This document shows positions 28,001 through 38,166 of a DNA stretch of 64,000 nucleotides, one piece after another. Position 1 is the first letter of the stretch. The number at the start of each line of letters is the position of its first letter. Source of the DNA: Mycteria americana (Eukaryota; Chordata; Aves; Ciconiiformes; Ciconiidae); contig NC_134368.1 in assembly GCF_035582795.1 (NCBI RefSeq), positions 4,029,501 to 4,093,500 on the forward strand. Reading direction: 5' to 3'. The position numbers and the translations under genes are program-made. The notes below the pieces were generated by a model. The model saw only the letters and a list, made by a program, of their open reading frames with translations. It ran no database searches and was not told where the DNA came from.

Positions 28001-28880
28001 AAGATCAGGCAAATGCCCTGGAGCTTCCCACAGATACCCCCCAAAAAGCTCTCCAACGGGGACAGAGAGGAACACGGAGAAGGAGAAGGCGGCAGCGTCC
28101 ATTTTCTGCCCGGCGAAAAGTCTCTCTCGCGTAGCACCCCCAGGTCCCAGCGAAGCTGTGGTCCGTGCCCCCCCAAAACATCCTGGCTCTTCACCTTGGC
28201 CACAGCAGAAGTCACCAGGGGAGCTGGAAGCACCGTGACCATCCCCAGGGTACCGTTCCTCGTCCCAGAGCCCCGCATCAAGCTAGTTTCCCAACCTCAC
28301 CGGGGGAATAACAGCATGAGTTTGCATCTGATTCTTGACGGAGAGAGACATAAATCCTCCCGGTAAACCCGGCAGCTCCCTGCATCGGCTGCAGCCACCC
28401 CGTGCACCTCCTTCCCTGCCATCGGCTGCTGCAGCAACAGGAATTAAAATAAAGAAGGATGAAAAACTCCGGCTGGGGCTGCAGTTTTATTTGCCTGCAC
28501 CCCTTTCATTTCTACAAATCTTTGTACAGGAGAGGAAAAATCCCTAAATATCTTCAAAGCATCCCGCATGCTCGCAGCAAGCTCCCCCCAGCCAGAGACG
28601 GGCAGAGAAGGGATGACTAATTTTTTTAGCGTAATACGCTGTGGAGACAGTCCTGCGAACAAGCAAAGTAAATTCCTGAGGCTCTCGGCAAGGACCCCGC
28701 CACTCCTTGCGAAACTTCCCAGCTGGAACCTTGCAGCCGAAAAGGCAGAAAACATCGTTTTTCCCTCCTCCAGCAAACAGGGGCTGGGATTCCTTTCACG
28801 ACAGTATTTGGATTTTAATGTCAGTCCATATTTAGCAGGAGGGAAAAAAGCCTCCCTTCCTTCCTGTCACATTTTCCACC
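25038..28880. other. Non-coding stretch before the CpG island
   Basis: No gene or repeat body is recognised. It contains an A-rich tract at about 26412-26442. GC content rises towards 28.9 kb, where the CpG island starts. It probably belongs to the first intron of the minus-strand gene that starts near 30.0 kb, or to flanking DNA. Confidence 0.4.
26412..26442. repeat. A-rich low-complexity tract
   Basis: A run of 14 A is followed by CAAAAACAAAAAAC units. It is simple sequence with no recognisable element attached. Confidence 0.8.
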
Positions 28881-29670
28881 CTCGATGACATCCAAGATCA
28901 GAAATAAGCAAGCGCTGGCCGAGGAGGGAGGACGCATCCACCCGAGCGTGGGAGAGCCAGGAGCGTGGCGACCTGTACGTTCCCATTTGGGATACGCGGA
29001 GACACCGGTGAGGAGGGGACGCAGCCCTCGGACCTCGCGGCGAAGAGGGGTGTCCCCTCCAACGCTCCGGCTTGGAGCATCTCCCCGAGGGACAGCACAG
29101 GGTGGGAGCCAGGCCGTGAGCCTACAAGGCTGGCGTACCCCTCCCGAGAAGAAGCCTTACGTCCCCAGCACAGGCCGAGAGCCGCCGAGGAGGCTGTGGG
29201 TCAGGCCGAGCACGGCCGGTGTGTTGCTCGCTCACGGGGGGCCCAGTGCCGGACCCCCGGCGTCCTGCGCGCCGGTGTCCACGGAGCCCGGCGATCCTGC
29301 GGCAGGGAGAGGCGAGCCGTGGCGTGGCTGGACATCGTGGGGCCTGACTGCTGCCCGGCGACGGGTGGCAGAGAGGGGGGTCCCCAGCTGGGACCCCCCT
29401 GGCCGCCCCTACGGGTGCGGGGCGGGAGGGGGCCGTGGGCCACTGCAGACGCGCGTGTGGAAGTTCACACGCCCACTCCGCCGTTCCCTTTTTATTATTA
29501 TTAAAAAAATAAACCCCACGGGGCGGGGGAGGTGGCTGAGGCGGGCCCCACGCAGAGGCCGCGGACACGCGTGGGTGCCGCCCGGAGAGGCCCCGCCGGG
29601 CGCCCCCGCGTCGCCATAACAACCCCGGGCCCATCCCCGCCGCCTCCCCCCCCGCCGGGCGGTCGCTCAC

Positions 29671-29990
29671 CTGCGGCGCGGCGGGCGGCGCCGGGCCGGG
29701 CCCGCTCCTTCTCCCTCGCTGGCTCTCGCCACCGCCCAACGGCTCCGGTGCGACGCCGCGGCGGGCGGCCGCGACCATGGACGCCGCGCCGGGGGAGGGC
29801 GCGGGGGGTCGGGGGAAAGAAGGGGAAGGGAAGGGAAGGAAGGGCGGGGGGGAGGCACCGCCGCCCCTCAGCGCCCCGCCGCGGGGCTGCCGGCCCTCAG
29901 CGGCGTCCCCGCAGCCGCCCGCCCGCTCCTGCCGCCGCCGCCGCCGTCGCTGCCGCCATGGTGCGGCTCCATGCAGGGCGCGCTCCGCTG
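29671..29990 (-). other. Putative first exon of an unidentified minus-strand gene
   Basis: Read on the minus strand, this GC-rich segment ends in CGCCGCAG followed by GTGAGCG (exon end 29671, intron from 29670), a near-perfect splice donor. Upstream lie the CpG-island GC boxes and a YY1-type ATGGCGGC element. The frame meeting the donor in phase 0 has an ATG at 29778-29776 and would give 36 codons beginning MVAAARRG, Ala/Pro/Gly/Arg-rich with no recognisable domain. Two upstream ATGs in other frames give only 20 and 34 codons. The exon may therefore be mostly or wholly 5' UTR. I cannot name the gene. The human neighbour on this side of MAVS (AP5S1) points the other way, so either a rearrangement or a non-coding transcript is possible. 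Confidence 0.5.
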
Positions 29991-30275
29991 ACAGGGCCGG
30001 GGCGGGGCGAAGGGGGCGGGGCGAGGGGCGGGGCGATGCGGCCACAGCGGGATCCCTCCGCCAGGTGCCCGGGGAACGTTCCCGTCACGGTGCTGCCGCC
30101 TGCCGGTGCGGGAGGCGGCCCCGTCCCGCCGCCACGGGGTGACGGCCGCGATCGGCCCCGCGGCCCCGGGCCCGCCCCGCCGTCCGGATCCGACCCCGGG
30201 GAGGAGAGGGCGGGCACTTCCCCCCTCCCCTTCCTCACAGCGCTTGTCTATCACCGCGACGGGCGTAGGCGGCGG

Positions 30276-30280
30276 CCAAT
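30276..30280 (+). promoter_or_regulatory. CCAAT box upstream of MAVS exon 1
   Basis: GGCCAATCAGC, a full NF-Y consensus, lies about 40-70 bp upstream of the inferred MAVS transcription start and inside the shared CpG island. Confidence 0.6.
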
Positions 30281-30317
30281 CAGCGGCGGCGACGCGCGGG
30301 GTGGGCGGGCTCAGAGC

Positions 30318-30353
30318 CTTCCCCGGAGCGAGCGGCGGCGGCGGCGGGCGCAG
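30318..30353 (+). other. MAVS non-coding exon 1 (3' boundary firm, 5' end uncertain)
   Basis: GCGGCGGGCGCAG is followed by GTAGGGG, a plausible splice donor at 30353/30354 about 75 bp after the CCAAT box. The next acceptor in line is the pyrimidine-rich CTCTCTTTCTCTCGGCAG ending at 31001, just 13 nt before the MAVS start codon. No ATG occurs in this segment, so the leader would be short and free of upstream starts. The 5' end given here is a guess. Confidence 0.55.
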
Positions 30354-30910
30354 GTAGGGGATTTCTGCGGAGGGTGGGGGGAACGGGCCGCGCCCGGTTC
30401 GCAGCGGAGCCCGGGGCCCGCAGCATCCCCCGGGCCCGCCGAGCAGGGAGCTCCGGGGGGGCTCTTTCAAGTTGGTTTCTCCCCGGGGAGCGGGAAGGCC
30501 GAGCTGCGGGGCAGGAGGGGGCCCGGCCGAGGGAGCAGGTAGGCTCCTGCCGCAGCCTGCCCCTCCCGCGCTGCCGTTGCCCCGCCAGAAGGAGCGTTAC
30601 TGCTTTTCCTCCGCCATCCTCTTCCATCGGCGAGAAGCTGCGTCGCCCAGGGCCTAAAGCAGGATCCCAGCCTTGGCCGCCTTCGCCTGGCGTGACCCTG
30701 CGCCGCTCGTGTCGCGAGATCCAGCCGGCCGCAAAAAGGACGAGCGTAAACACGGGCTGGGCAATGGCAGGAGGGAGATAGGTCTGTGCGAGCGGAGTCG
30801 GGAGTTGAACTTCAACCCGAGTATTTTGTCTTTGCGTGTTTTCCACCCAGGATTTCCCCCCGCACCGATGGCCGCCGTGGCGAGGCTGGGTGTCTGTGCC
30901 GAGGAGCCAG

Positions 30911-30950
30911 GCTCCTATGGAAAAGCCCAAGCTCCTATAGAAAAGCCGAG
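30911..30950. repeat. 20-bp tandem duplication in MAVS intron 1
   Basis: GCTCCTATGGAAAAGCC and its near-copy GCTCCTATAGAAAAGCC lie head to tail at 30911-30930 and 30931-30950, differing at a few positions. Confidence 0.8.
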
Positions 30951-31014
30951 CGTTAGCAGCAGCCCTCCGCTCACGTTAAGTCTCTCTCTTTCTCTCGGCA
31001 GGTGCTGAGCCAGG

Positions 31015-31131
31015 ATGGGTCTTGCCGAAGAGAAAGTGTACGACTACATTTTGAAAAACCTCAAGAATTTCAAGAACATCCGTGTGGCGTCGCTGGCCGA
31101 TTCCCTGAGCTGCCTGACCGATGCTGACAGA
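31015..31131 (+). CDS. MAVS: MAVS coding exon 1 (CARD, first half)
   Basis: It encodes residues 1-39, starting MGLAEEKVYDYILKNL. The acceptor ends at 31001. The donor is ACAGA/GTAATT at 31131/31132. Phase 0 exit. Confidence 0.92.
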
Positions 31132-34100
31132 GTAATTTCCTCCTTTCCTGAGTCCTGCCGGGCTCCTTCCCCAATGTATAGCTCAGGCAACGTATAGCTG
31201 CCTTATCTCTAAGCCAGAGCCTCTCTTAGATGCCCTGTGTGGTTTATTTAGGATGAACTTCACACCCGGGAGGAAACGCGGGGGAGCCACGCGACCGTCT
31301 ACAGGTTTTATCAGCACCTGAAGTGCCGGCAGGGCTGGGTGCCGGATCTTATCGACGCGCTACGCCAGAACAACGCGGGGCACCTGGCCGACGAGCTGCA
31401 GCACGTATATGACTCCTGGCAAGCCCGTATGTAGCCTCGTCACCCCCGAGTGCTGCCCCAGGGGTCTGGTGGAGATGGGGACCTGACCACATCTCCTGGT
31501 GTCCGCAAGCAGCTGGCCTCTTGCCCTGCCCTGGCTTCCCAGGGGCCTTGGGGTGACTGTGACTGTCCCTGGGGATGTCCCTCACCCCGGTGACGTGCCT
31601 GGAGATGATGGGGTCCTTGTTCAAAGGTGCTTGGGTTGGCGGTGGGCTGGGTTTCTCACCGGGAGCAGAGATGGAAAGATGAATGAGGGGGTGCTGTGGG
31701 CTTGGCCGATGTGGGGACAGAGCAGGGGCAGGCGAGGGGCTGCCTCGGCCCCACGCTCACCCTCTGCCTCCTCGGCTTTTCCCCCGACGTCCCCGCTCAC
31801 AAACTGCCTTGGCTCCCCCAGCTCCCGCTGCTGCCTCCTTCCCTCCTGCAGCCAGCGACGCCCATCCCGCCATCTCCTCCATCGGTGCCCAGACGCCGTC
31901 CCTGAGGCCGAACCCTGCTCCGGGCGCCCCGTTAGCTGAGAAGCCGTGCCGAGACCTGCCTGTCGGCGGCCATCCGCCTCTCCTGCCCGGTGCTGCCACC
32001 ACCACGAGCATGGACCTGGACGCCAGGGCCCCAGTGGAGGAATCGGTGAGTGGGGCATGCGTCAGACGGGGACACAAAGGTCCCTTTTGGACAGGAGCGT
32101 TGGTATGGTGGGGAGTCTGTGGTAGTGCCAGGCTCGGTCAAGGACACCCCAAGCAGCCTCTCGCTGCTGATCTCTGCTGCATGCTTGGTGCATCTGGTAA
32201 CTTATAGCCTACGTATGGTCCTATAACTGCTCCCCTCTCCTGCTTCCCCTCCATGGATGGGAGTGCAGGGTCCGCTCTGTTAATCCAGGCTCCCCTCCAC
32301 AGCCCCTGACCCCATGCAAACCTCCTGCAAGCTGTGTGGTGGGTGCCAAGGAGAGAAACCCTTCGTCACCAGGCTCGCGTCGGTGGTCCCAGTCCCCCTC
32401 ATCCTGGCACAGCGATTTAACACAGCTCATTTCCTTCCAGCTCCCCAAAAAACTCCTGGAGCAAGAGAGTCCTCAGACGCCTCCGCCTGGGAGCGTGGTC
32501 CGTGACGGAGTGAGCGATGGGCACAGTGGAGAGGGGAATTTGCACTCCACCGAGGCCGTGCAGGCGGCAGCGGGGACCCCCGGGGCAGCCAGCGTGGTTG
32601 TACCATCGGCTGCCGCCCCTGAGCGGGGCCGGGACTGGCTGAGCCGCCAGCAGCACCCGGTGTGTGTGGACAACGGGTGTTTCGGGAACGCCAACCACCT
32701 GCACCGCGGAGCGCCAGGCTTGGGTTTGGGCAGGTCTTTTCCACCGAGGGATGCGGGCACTGCTCGCAGCCCTGAGCAGCCCAGGAATGAGCCCGAAGAG
32801 GACTTCTACATCTCCACTGCATCATCCCCAAGGCTGGAGGAGACCGCTTGCAGCGGGGAGCCGCAGCCCCCAGACTCACCGCCAAGAAAACAGGCTGTGC
32901 CTAGCTCCGAGCACGGCGAGCCCCCGGGCAGCTTCGTGGATGTGCGCAGCCCCCTCCTCATACAGCAGCAGTTCGATGCAGAGCAGAAGCGGGTTGACAT
33001 GCTGCGAGAGCACAGAGGAGGTGGAGGTGGGTTTCCTTCCCAGCAGTTCTGTGTAGCCACTGTGCTGACAGGGAGCAGGGTTGAAGGTGCTGCCGGATGC
33101 CTGTCCTGCTTGACGGTGAGGGTGGAGAGTGGCAGAGAAGATGCAGGTGTGGGGTAGGGCCCCGCTGGGAGGCCACGGGGACCCTCCCAAAGAACGGTGG
33201 GAGCTGTGGCTGTTGGTGCCAGACAGCCCAAGATTGCATCTGCCTTCGTGGCCCATGAGCACTCGTGGAGGTGTAGAGAACAGCTCTCTGTGCTGTTGTC
33301 ACCCATCTCCTCTCCCATCTCCTGGGCCGCAGTGACCTCCTCCAGGAAGGGAGCGAGGTTGGGTTGTGCAGAAATCCAGCCTGGCTGCTTGTTTTCCCCT
33401 GGCTTTCCCTCCAGTTGTTGTTGCTCGCTGTATTTTGGCACAACGTCCTGATCAGGACCTGGCAGAAACACTTCATTTCTGATGTAAAATGCCCCAGTTG
33501 AAAGTCTACACCCCCGTTTTAGCAGCCTGGGGCCACCCCACTCTCGAAGGGAGGAACAGATCGGGGGTGCTGGCTTGGCTGCTGCCGTCTGGTTTACCTG
33601 CACCTACCGGGAGAGCTCGGGTGCCACGGCAGAGCCAGGGCCACGTCGGCAGCGCCCAGCAGCGCTGGGTCCTGCTCCCTGTGCCGCCTCCTCAGCTCTG
33701 GGAGTATCCTGTTGCAGCAGCCTTGAGGAAGAGCAAAACTCACCTTTTAGGTCTCCTGATTAACGCAATACGTTTTGTTTTCTCCCCGACAGATGCTCGG
33801 ATGGAAACAACCACCCCACTTGCTACCTCTGCGCCCAGAAACGCTTCCCCATCCTGCGACACCTCCCTGAAGCCTCCTGTACAAGAGACAAAAGTGCCCG
33901 TGGGGGAGACGGCCAGCAGCACCCCCTCCATGCCGACAAATGAGAAAGTAGGTGACCTTTCCCATTGCTGCTTGCATTTCATTCAGGTCCTTGTGAACTC
34001 CCCCTGGTTGGGAGATTTTCTGCTGCAGTGTAAGATTTTGACCTGGTGGCGAGTTTATTCAGGCCTTTTTTCCCCACTGTGTTCATGTCCCTGTCCGGAC

Positions 34101-35157
34101 GCTGTATTTTGGAGCATGGGAGAAGGGAGCCAAGGTTTGTTGGTCTTTGACTCCTTATTTCCCCTCCTTGACTTGCCAGTTAGTCTCCTGGCTTCCAGGT
34201 GCCTGTTTCCACCCCTCTCCTCGCTGCTTGTCTCGCCCTCCTTCCTTCCCGTGTCTCCCCTGAATCCCAGAGGCTCCCTGGAGCCCCAGTACCTCCCTGC
34301 TCTGCTCATTCTCCCAGCCCTGGGAGTCACCCGTGACCCAACCTCGCTGTTAGTGGCTGGAGATGTGGTGGTTGAACACTGAAGTGGGCTTGTTGTGTGA
34401 TGTGGGTGCCCGAGACCAGGCCAAATGGGTGCTCCCCATGGCACCCAGCCCCTCTTGTTGTCTCCCAAAGGTGCTCCCGGCCTTGGCGGACCCTCTCCCG
34501 ACTGTTGCGGGAAGCTTTGAAGGCACCTCTGGGAGGACGGCCTCCCGGGTGAGCTCTGCCACAAGCATCTGGGTGTCTTGCAGCAATGTGGAGAGGGATG
34601 TGGAGCTCAGCAAGCCGGGCGTCCTCCTCTCCACAGCGGGGGAGAGCCCAGAAGCAGCCGGCAGACGGCTGAGCTCTCGGGGGCCCAGCGGCCCCTATTC
34701 CGGGGCGTCCGATAGCCTTACCTTCAGCAGCGACCCACTCATGGTGAGCACGGATAGCTCGAGCTCAGGAGAAGCGCTCTCCAGAGTCTCCTCAGGATGC
34801 CCGGCTCCAGCAGTGCATGAAGACCCCGGGGCAGAGGAGGCAGCTGGAGCAAGCAGAGGCTCCCGTCCGCCTCCGAGCTGGGACAGCACCTCCCTGGGCA
34901 CCCACGAGGTCCGCGTGGACCATTACCCCAGCACCCAGCTCGGGGCAGGCAGCGACCTCCGAGACAGAGCCAGTCCCCTTGGAAACTCTCCAGTTTTTGA
35001 CTCCAGCAGGGGCTGTGGCACTGCGACCAGCTCGTCTCAGGCCAAAGTCCCCCCAGGGGACAGCAACGGACCGTCCCTGCCATACGTCGTTCCAGCTGTG
35101 GGCATCGCTCTGATTTCAGCTGTGGCGTTTCTGGTGTATGCTCGATTGCAGAAATAG
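31015..35157 (+). CDS. MAVS: MAVS, mitochondrial antiviral-signalling adaptor (six coding exons, 637 aa)
   Basis: MAVS is the tail-anchored mitochondrial outer-membrane adaptor that receives CARD contacts from activated RIG-I-like receptors, polymerises, and recruits TRAFs and kinases to switch on interferon and NF-kB. Coding exons are 31015-31131, 31252-31426, 31852-32045, 32441-33026, 33793-33947 and 34471-35157. All joins keep frame with GT/AG signals (intron phases 0, 1, 0, 1, 0). Residues about 4-95 form the CARD, with the GWVPDLIDAL helix characteristic of the family. Residues 98-610 are a low-complexity Pro/Ser/Gly-rich linker carrying PVQET at 386-390 (PxQxT TRAF site) and PEEDFYIS at 280-287. 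Residues about 614-632 are a single hydrophobic helix followed by a basic ARLQK end, a tail anchor. The ATG sits in a strong context (A at -3, G at +4). The downstream neighbour is PANK2, as in human. Identity rests on the CARD plus tail-anchor architecture, length and synteny. Confidence 0.93.
31252..31426 (+). CDS. MAVS: MAVS coding exon 2 (CARD, second half)
   Basis: It encodes residues 40-97 plus the first base of codon 98. The acceptor is TTTATTTAG at 31251. It contains GWVPDLIDALRQ and ends HVYDSWQA. The donor is GCCC/GTATGT at 31426/31427. Phase 1 exit. Confidence 0.92.
31852..32045 (+). CDS. MAVS: MAVS coding exon 3 (linker)
   Basis: It encodes codon 98 (completed) to residue 162, ending VEES, with donor TCG/GTGAGT. 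A second in-frame acceptor at 31821 would start the exon at 31822 and add ten residues (PAAASFPPA-rich). I prefer 31852 for its longer pyrimidine tract. Met151 at 32010-32012 has a strong start context. Confidence 0.8.
32441..33026 (+). CDS. MAVS: MAVS coding exon 4 (large proline-rich exon)
   Basis: It encodes residues 163-357 and one base of codon 358. The acceptor is TTTCCTTCCAG at 32440. The donor is GGAG/GTGGGT at 33026/33027, with an alternative in-frame donor GAG/GTGGAG six bases earlier at 33020/33021. It carries PEEDFYIS at 280-287, a candidate TRAF6-type and pLxIS-like site. Confidence 0.85.
33793..33947 (+). CDS. MAVS: MAVS coding exon 5 (TRAF-binding PVQET)
   Basis: It encodes residues 358-409. 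The acceptor is CCCCGACAG at 33792 and the donor AAA/GTAGGT at 33947/33948. It contains PVQET (386-390), a consensus TRAF2/3/5-type PxQxT motif, so the stretch is very likely coding despite lying in a GC-rich open region. Confidence 0.88.
34471..35157 (+). CDS. MAVS: MAVS terminal coding exon (linker and tail anchor)
   Basis: It encodes residues 410-637 and the stop. The acceptor is GTCTCCCAAAG at 34470. The Ser-rich linker ends in a single hydrophobic span beginning YVVPAVGIALIS, followed by ARLQK and the stop, fitting a mitochondrial outer-membrane tail anchor. Confidence 0.92.
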   Translation: MLPALADPLPTVAGSFEGTSGRTASRVSSATSIWVSCSNVERDVELSKPGVLLSTAGESPEAAGRRLSSRGPSGPYSGASDSLTFSSDPLMVSTDSSSSGEALSRVSSGCPAPAVHEDPGAEEAAGASRGSRPPPSWDSTSLGTHEVRVDHYPSTQLGAGSDLRDRASPLGNSPVFDSSRGCGTATSSSQAKVPPGDSNGPSLPYVVPAVGIALISAVAFLVYARLQK

Positions 35158-36689
35158 CGCTGGAGTGGATGGGATGCCACGACCGTCACTCAGCCTGGGC
35201 GATTCCTCTTCGTAGCAGGAATTTGGCCAACGCGTTTGAAGCCTGAAGAAGCAGTGGGGGGGATGGTAGGGGCATTGTTAAATCTCTTTCTGGAAGGTTT
35301 TGCTGGAAGAGGCCTTGGTTGTGTGATGCTGTTGAGTTTGGGTCTGTTCCTCCCATTTCCCAACCATCTTCTTGTCTGTAGTCTTCTCCTTTTACACCCA
35401 TAGAGAGGGTCTTGTTCAGGGAGTGATTCCTTGAGTCAAAAAAGGAAGTCCTCATGGCGATTCTCCACGTCGTCCTTGTTTGGTCCCAGGAGGCCCCAGG
35501 GAAACATGTGCTGGTGGTCCAAGGGGTGACCCCCCAGGTCCCTCCGGGCAGTGCAGCAAGGAGAGGTTTTGCAGATGTCCTGTAAAAGTGGAGCTGATTT
35601 TGTTGGCTCTGCTCATCTTGGCTTGAAAACGTGCCCGAGGATCTGTGCAGCAGCCTTCACCAGGCACCTCATGTTGAATTTGCCTTACCTGGTGTCTCTG
35701 GCTCTGCTGCTGGGACCTTGGTTTGTCTCTGGTCCTCCTTTCCCCTGGTGTTGGGTGCACGAGCAGGACCCCGGTGCACCAAGTCACGCTGCCTTCTGCT
35801 CATTCGTGACGAGAGATGCCCCCGTGATGAGAACGTGCCAGGTCAGACCACGTACAAGCTCTCCCGGGTGCTGTCATCCTGCTTCAGTGCTTTGCTGTGG
35901 AGCATCCTCCCCTGGTCCTGAGGATCAGGGATGGGTTCTGGGATCGCTTCATGCAGCACTGACACCCTGGGGATGAAGTTGAGGGTCAGGAAAGAGCCTC
36001 ATCTAACCGGCTTTCTCAAGTATCAACCTCATTTCACCCCCTTCCAGCCAGGGAAAGGGTGATTATGCTTTAAGAGGAACATTTCACACAATTGCAGCAT
36101 TAAGTGGACTCGGTCCCACACAGGATTGTTGGGCATCTTTGATCTTTAGGCTGTATTTTTAGAGCCTGGCTTGGAGGGTGGATGTAGTTCTCGCCTTTCC
36201 CGATATCTGGTGCTAGGGGATAGGAATATAGGAAACTCATGTCCAGGCTGGGACGCAAAGAGGATCGACTCCGCGCACTGCAGGGAGGCCCTACCCAGTG
36301 GCTGAGATGCTCTGGGTTATCTTGAAGGTCCTGTTTAAAACTGCAGCCCATAATAATTTCCCTGCTATCCTCAGGGATCAGCTTGGAGCACGAGGGGATT
36401 GGGCTGTAAGATTTCTTAAGATAAATCCTCAAAGCCAAATAAATATCCTCAGCTTCCCCCTGCCCAGGGCACCTTTCGGGGGCAGAAGCGACCCTGCTCA
36501 GTCGCTGTTGGCACGCGTTTCTAGCTCTAGGCAGAGCTTAGCGATCCCCAGCCATGCTGCCCGCTTCTTCTGTCGCTGCAGCTGCAGGCTGTTCACCATC
36601 TCATCTACTCCCTCCTGAAAGCACAGGGGCACAAAAGTAACAAAACTACTTTTTTTGTAGTTAGAGGGTTATTGTAGCTAGAGGATTTC

Positions 36690-36709
36690 TTTTTTTTTTT
36701 TTTTTTTTT
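36690..36709. repeat. Poly(T) tract, 20 nt
   Basis: A homopolymer run inside the presumed MAVS 3' UTR, with no attached element recognised. Confidence 0.85.
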
Positions 36710-38160
36710 AAGCTCTGAAGATGCCAGCGCAGACTTTTGGGTGTTCCCACCCTCCCGTAATTTGCTGGGGGGCAACAGGGGAGCTGTGGCAGGAGGCAGT
36801 TCTGGGCAAAATGTTTGGCGATCTGGTGATGGATTTGCACAGCAGAAGCCTCGTGCTGTGGGCTGGCACGGTTTCAATCCGGCGAGTCCGCAAGGATGCC
36901 GTGGGCTTTAAACTGTTGCTGATGGCCGGGTTGCTGATGGCTGGGCTGCGCTCCTAATCCAGGCTGTTGCTTCTTCCCCACTTTACTGTGTCCAGTAACT
37001 TGCTCCACCTGGATTCCTGCTGTTCGGCACAGCTTCCCGAAATACAACCTTCCTGCTGGCAGGGGAGCAGGAGGGAGATGAGCTCCCTGGCACCTGGCTG
37101 CAAAGTACAGCCGTCATGCCCGGAGCTTGGCCTGTGGTGGGAAGGGTTTGTCAGAGCCCCGTGATGGGGTGAACGGCTGCTCCTCCCTCCTAACACTTTC
37201 CCTTTGCCCAAAAATGCAAGAAGTGCCTCCCTTAAACGATAAGGACAATAAATATATGCAATAGTGAGGTGTTGATTTTGATCTGACAGGGCTGCTCTCC
37301 AGGTGAACTTGAGATATTCATCATTTGCTCGGTGCCTGGCGCTTTATCCGTCAGAGGAAGGGCTTTTAACTACCCTTCACCTCCTCTGCTGGGAGAGGGA
37401 ACATGGGGACTCTTCTCCCCATTTGAAGATAACATGGTGACTTGTCCAAAACCTCCCTGCAAGCAGGGAGAAGGACCCAGGATTCCCCATCAGCAGTCCC
37501 CAGTAAGCTGGTTTTTTTCCTCAGCTTTCATAATTTTGTCAGTGAGGGCTTTGTGGAGACCTGTCACCTCCCCATGAAAGCTGCAGTTTTCAGCCCTATG
37601 AATTACTCTTTCTTTGTAGCAGGTAAGGAAATCTCCCCAAATCCTTTCACCTTGTTAAAAGGCTCGTGTTTACTGTTGAATATTGCACCGACATAAAGCA
37701 GAATACATATCGTAAAGCAGAGTACGTGAGCCTGCATAACCACACTGCAGAATCCATCCCAAAATTTGTTAAAGAGAGGGGGCGCGTGCCTTCTCCACAC
37801 GCTTTCTGCATGATTCAGAGGACGTCTCTGAGATCCCAAACCAGCAGCATCCGTACCAAGGCCCTCTTCTCTGACGCTTTACTTGCCTGCAAAATTCTTC
37901 ACATATTTTCCTACTACTTTTTAGCAATGGCTTGTACGCTTTGCCTTTTCACGTCAAATCACTCTTGTGAAACAGCTGTTTTATCACCACTTCAGACTTG
38001 ATAAAAGCACACGTTCAGTTTTCTGCTGTGAGGTGCCGGTACTTTCACAGTTGTAATGTAGCACTTTAAAAGCGTAATCAGCAGGTGAACCTGCAGGAGG
38101 GAACTGTGTCCCTGCATGTCTTTTAAGAAAAAGAAAAAAAAAGCCTTTTACTAACTGTGT

Positions 38161-38166
38161 AATAAA
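38161..38166 (+). terminator. Candidate distal MAVS poly(A) signal
   Basis: AATAAA with a downstream G/T-rich segment beginning about 25 nt later. Nothing recognisable as MAVS or other gene follows before the PANK2 promoter. Confidence 0.5.

Larger units (their letters stand above)
28900..30700. promoter_or_regulatory. CpG island, putative bidirectional promoter (unknown minus-strand gene / MAVS)
   Basis: The region is very GC-rich and dense in CpG. It contains a run of GC boxes of the GGGGCGGGGC type at about 29998-30036 and a CCAAT box at 30276-30280. A minus-strand first exon with donor at 29671/29670 lies on one side and the MAVS non-coding exon with donor at 30353/30354 on the other. 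The two inferred start sites are only about 300-350 bp apart and divergent, the usual geometry of a vertebrate bidirectional promoter. A YY1-type element (ATGGCGGC on the minus strand, about 29953-29960) sits just inside the minus-strand transcript. No TATA box is evident. The start sites themselves are inferred, not seen. Confidence 0.7.

Noticed and set aside
29671-29778. Naming the minus-strand gene ATRN because its frame begins MVAAA
   Set aside because: The resemblance is only the first five residues, the exon lacks the signal peptide expected in ATRN exon 1, and Ala-rich starts are common in CpG-island exons.
28885-30930. Several open frames of 200-340 codons across the CpG island
   Set aside because: They overlap in multiple frames on both strands and consist of low-complexity Arg/Pro/Gly/Ala. 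They are promoter and 5' UTR sequence with few stops, not proteins.
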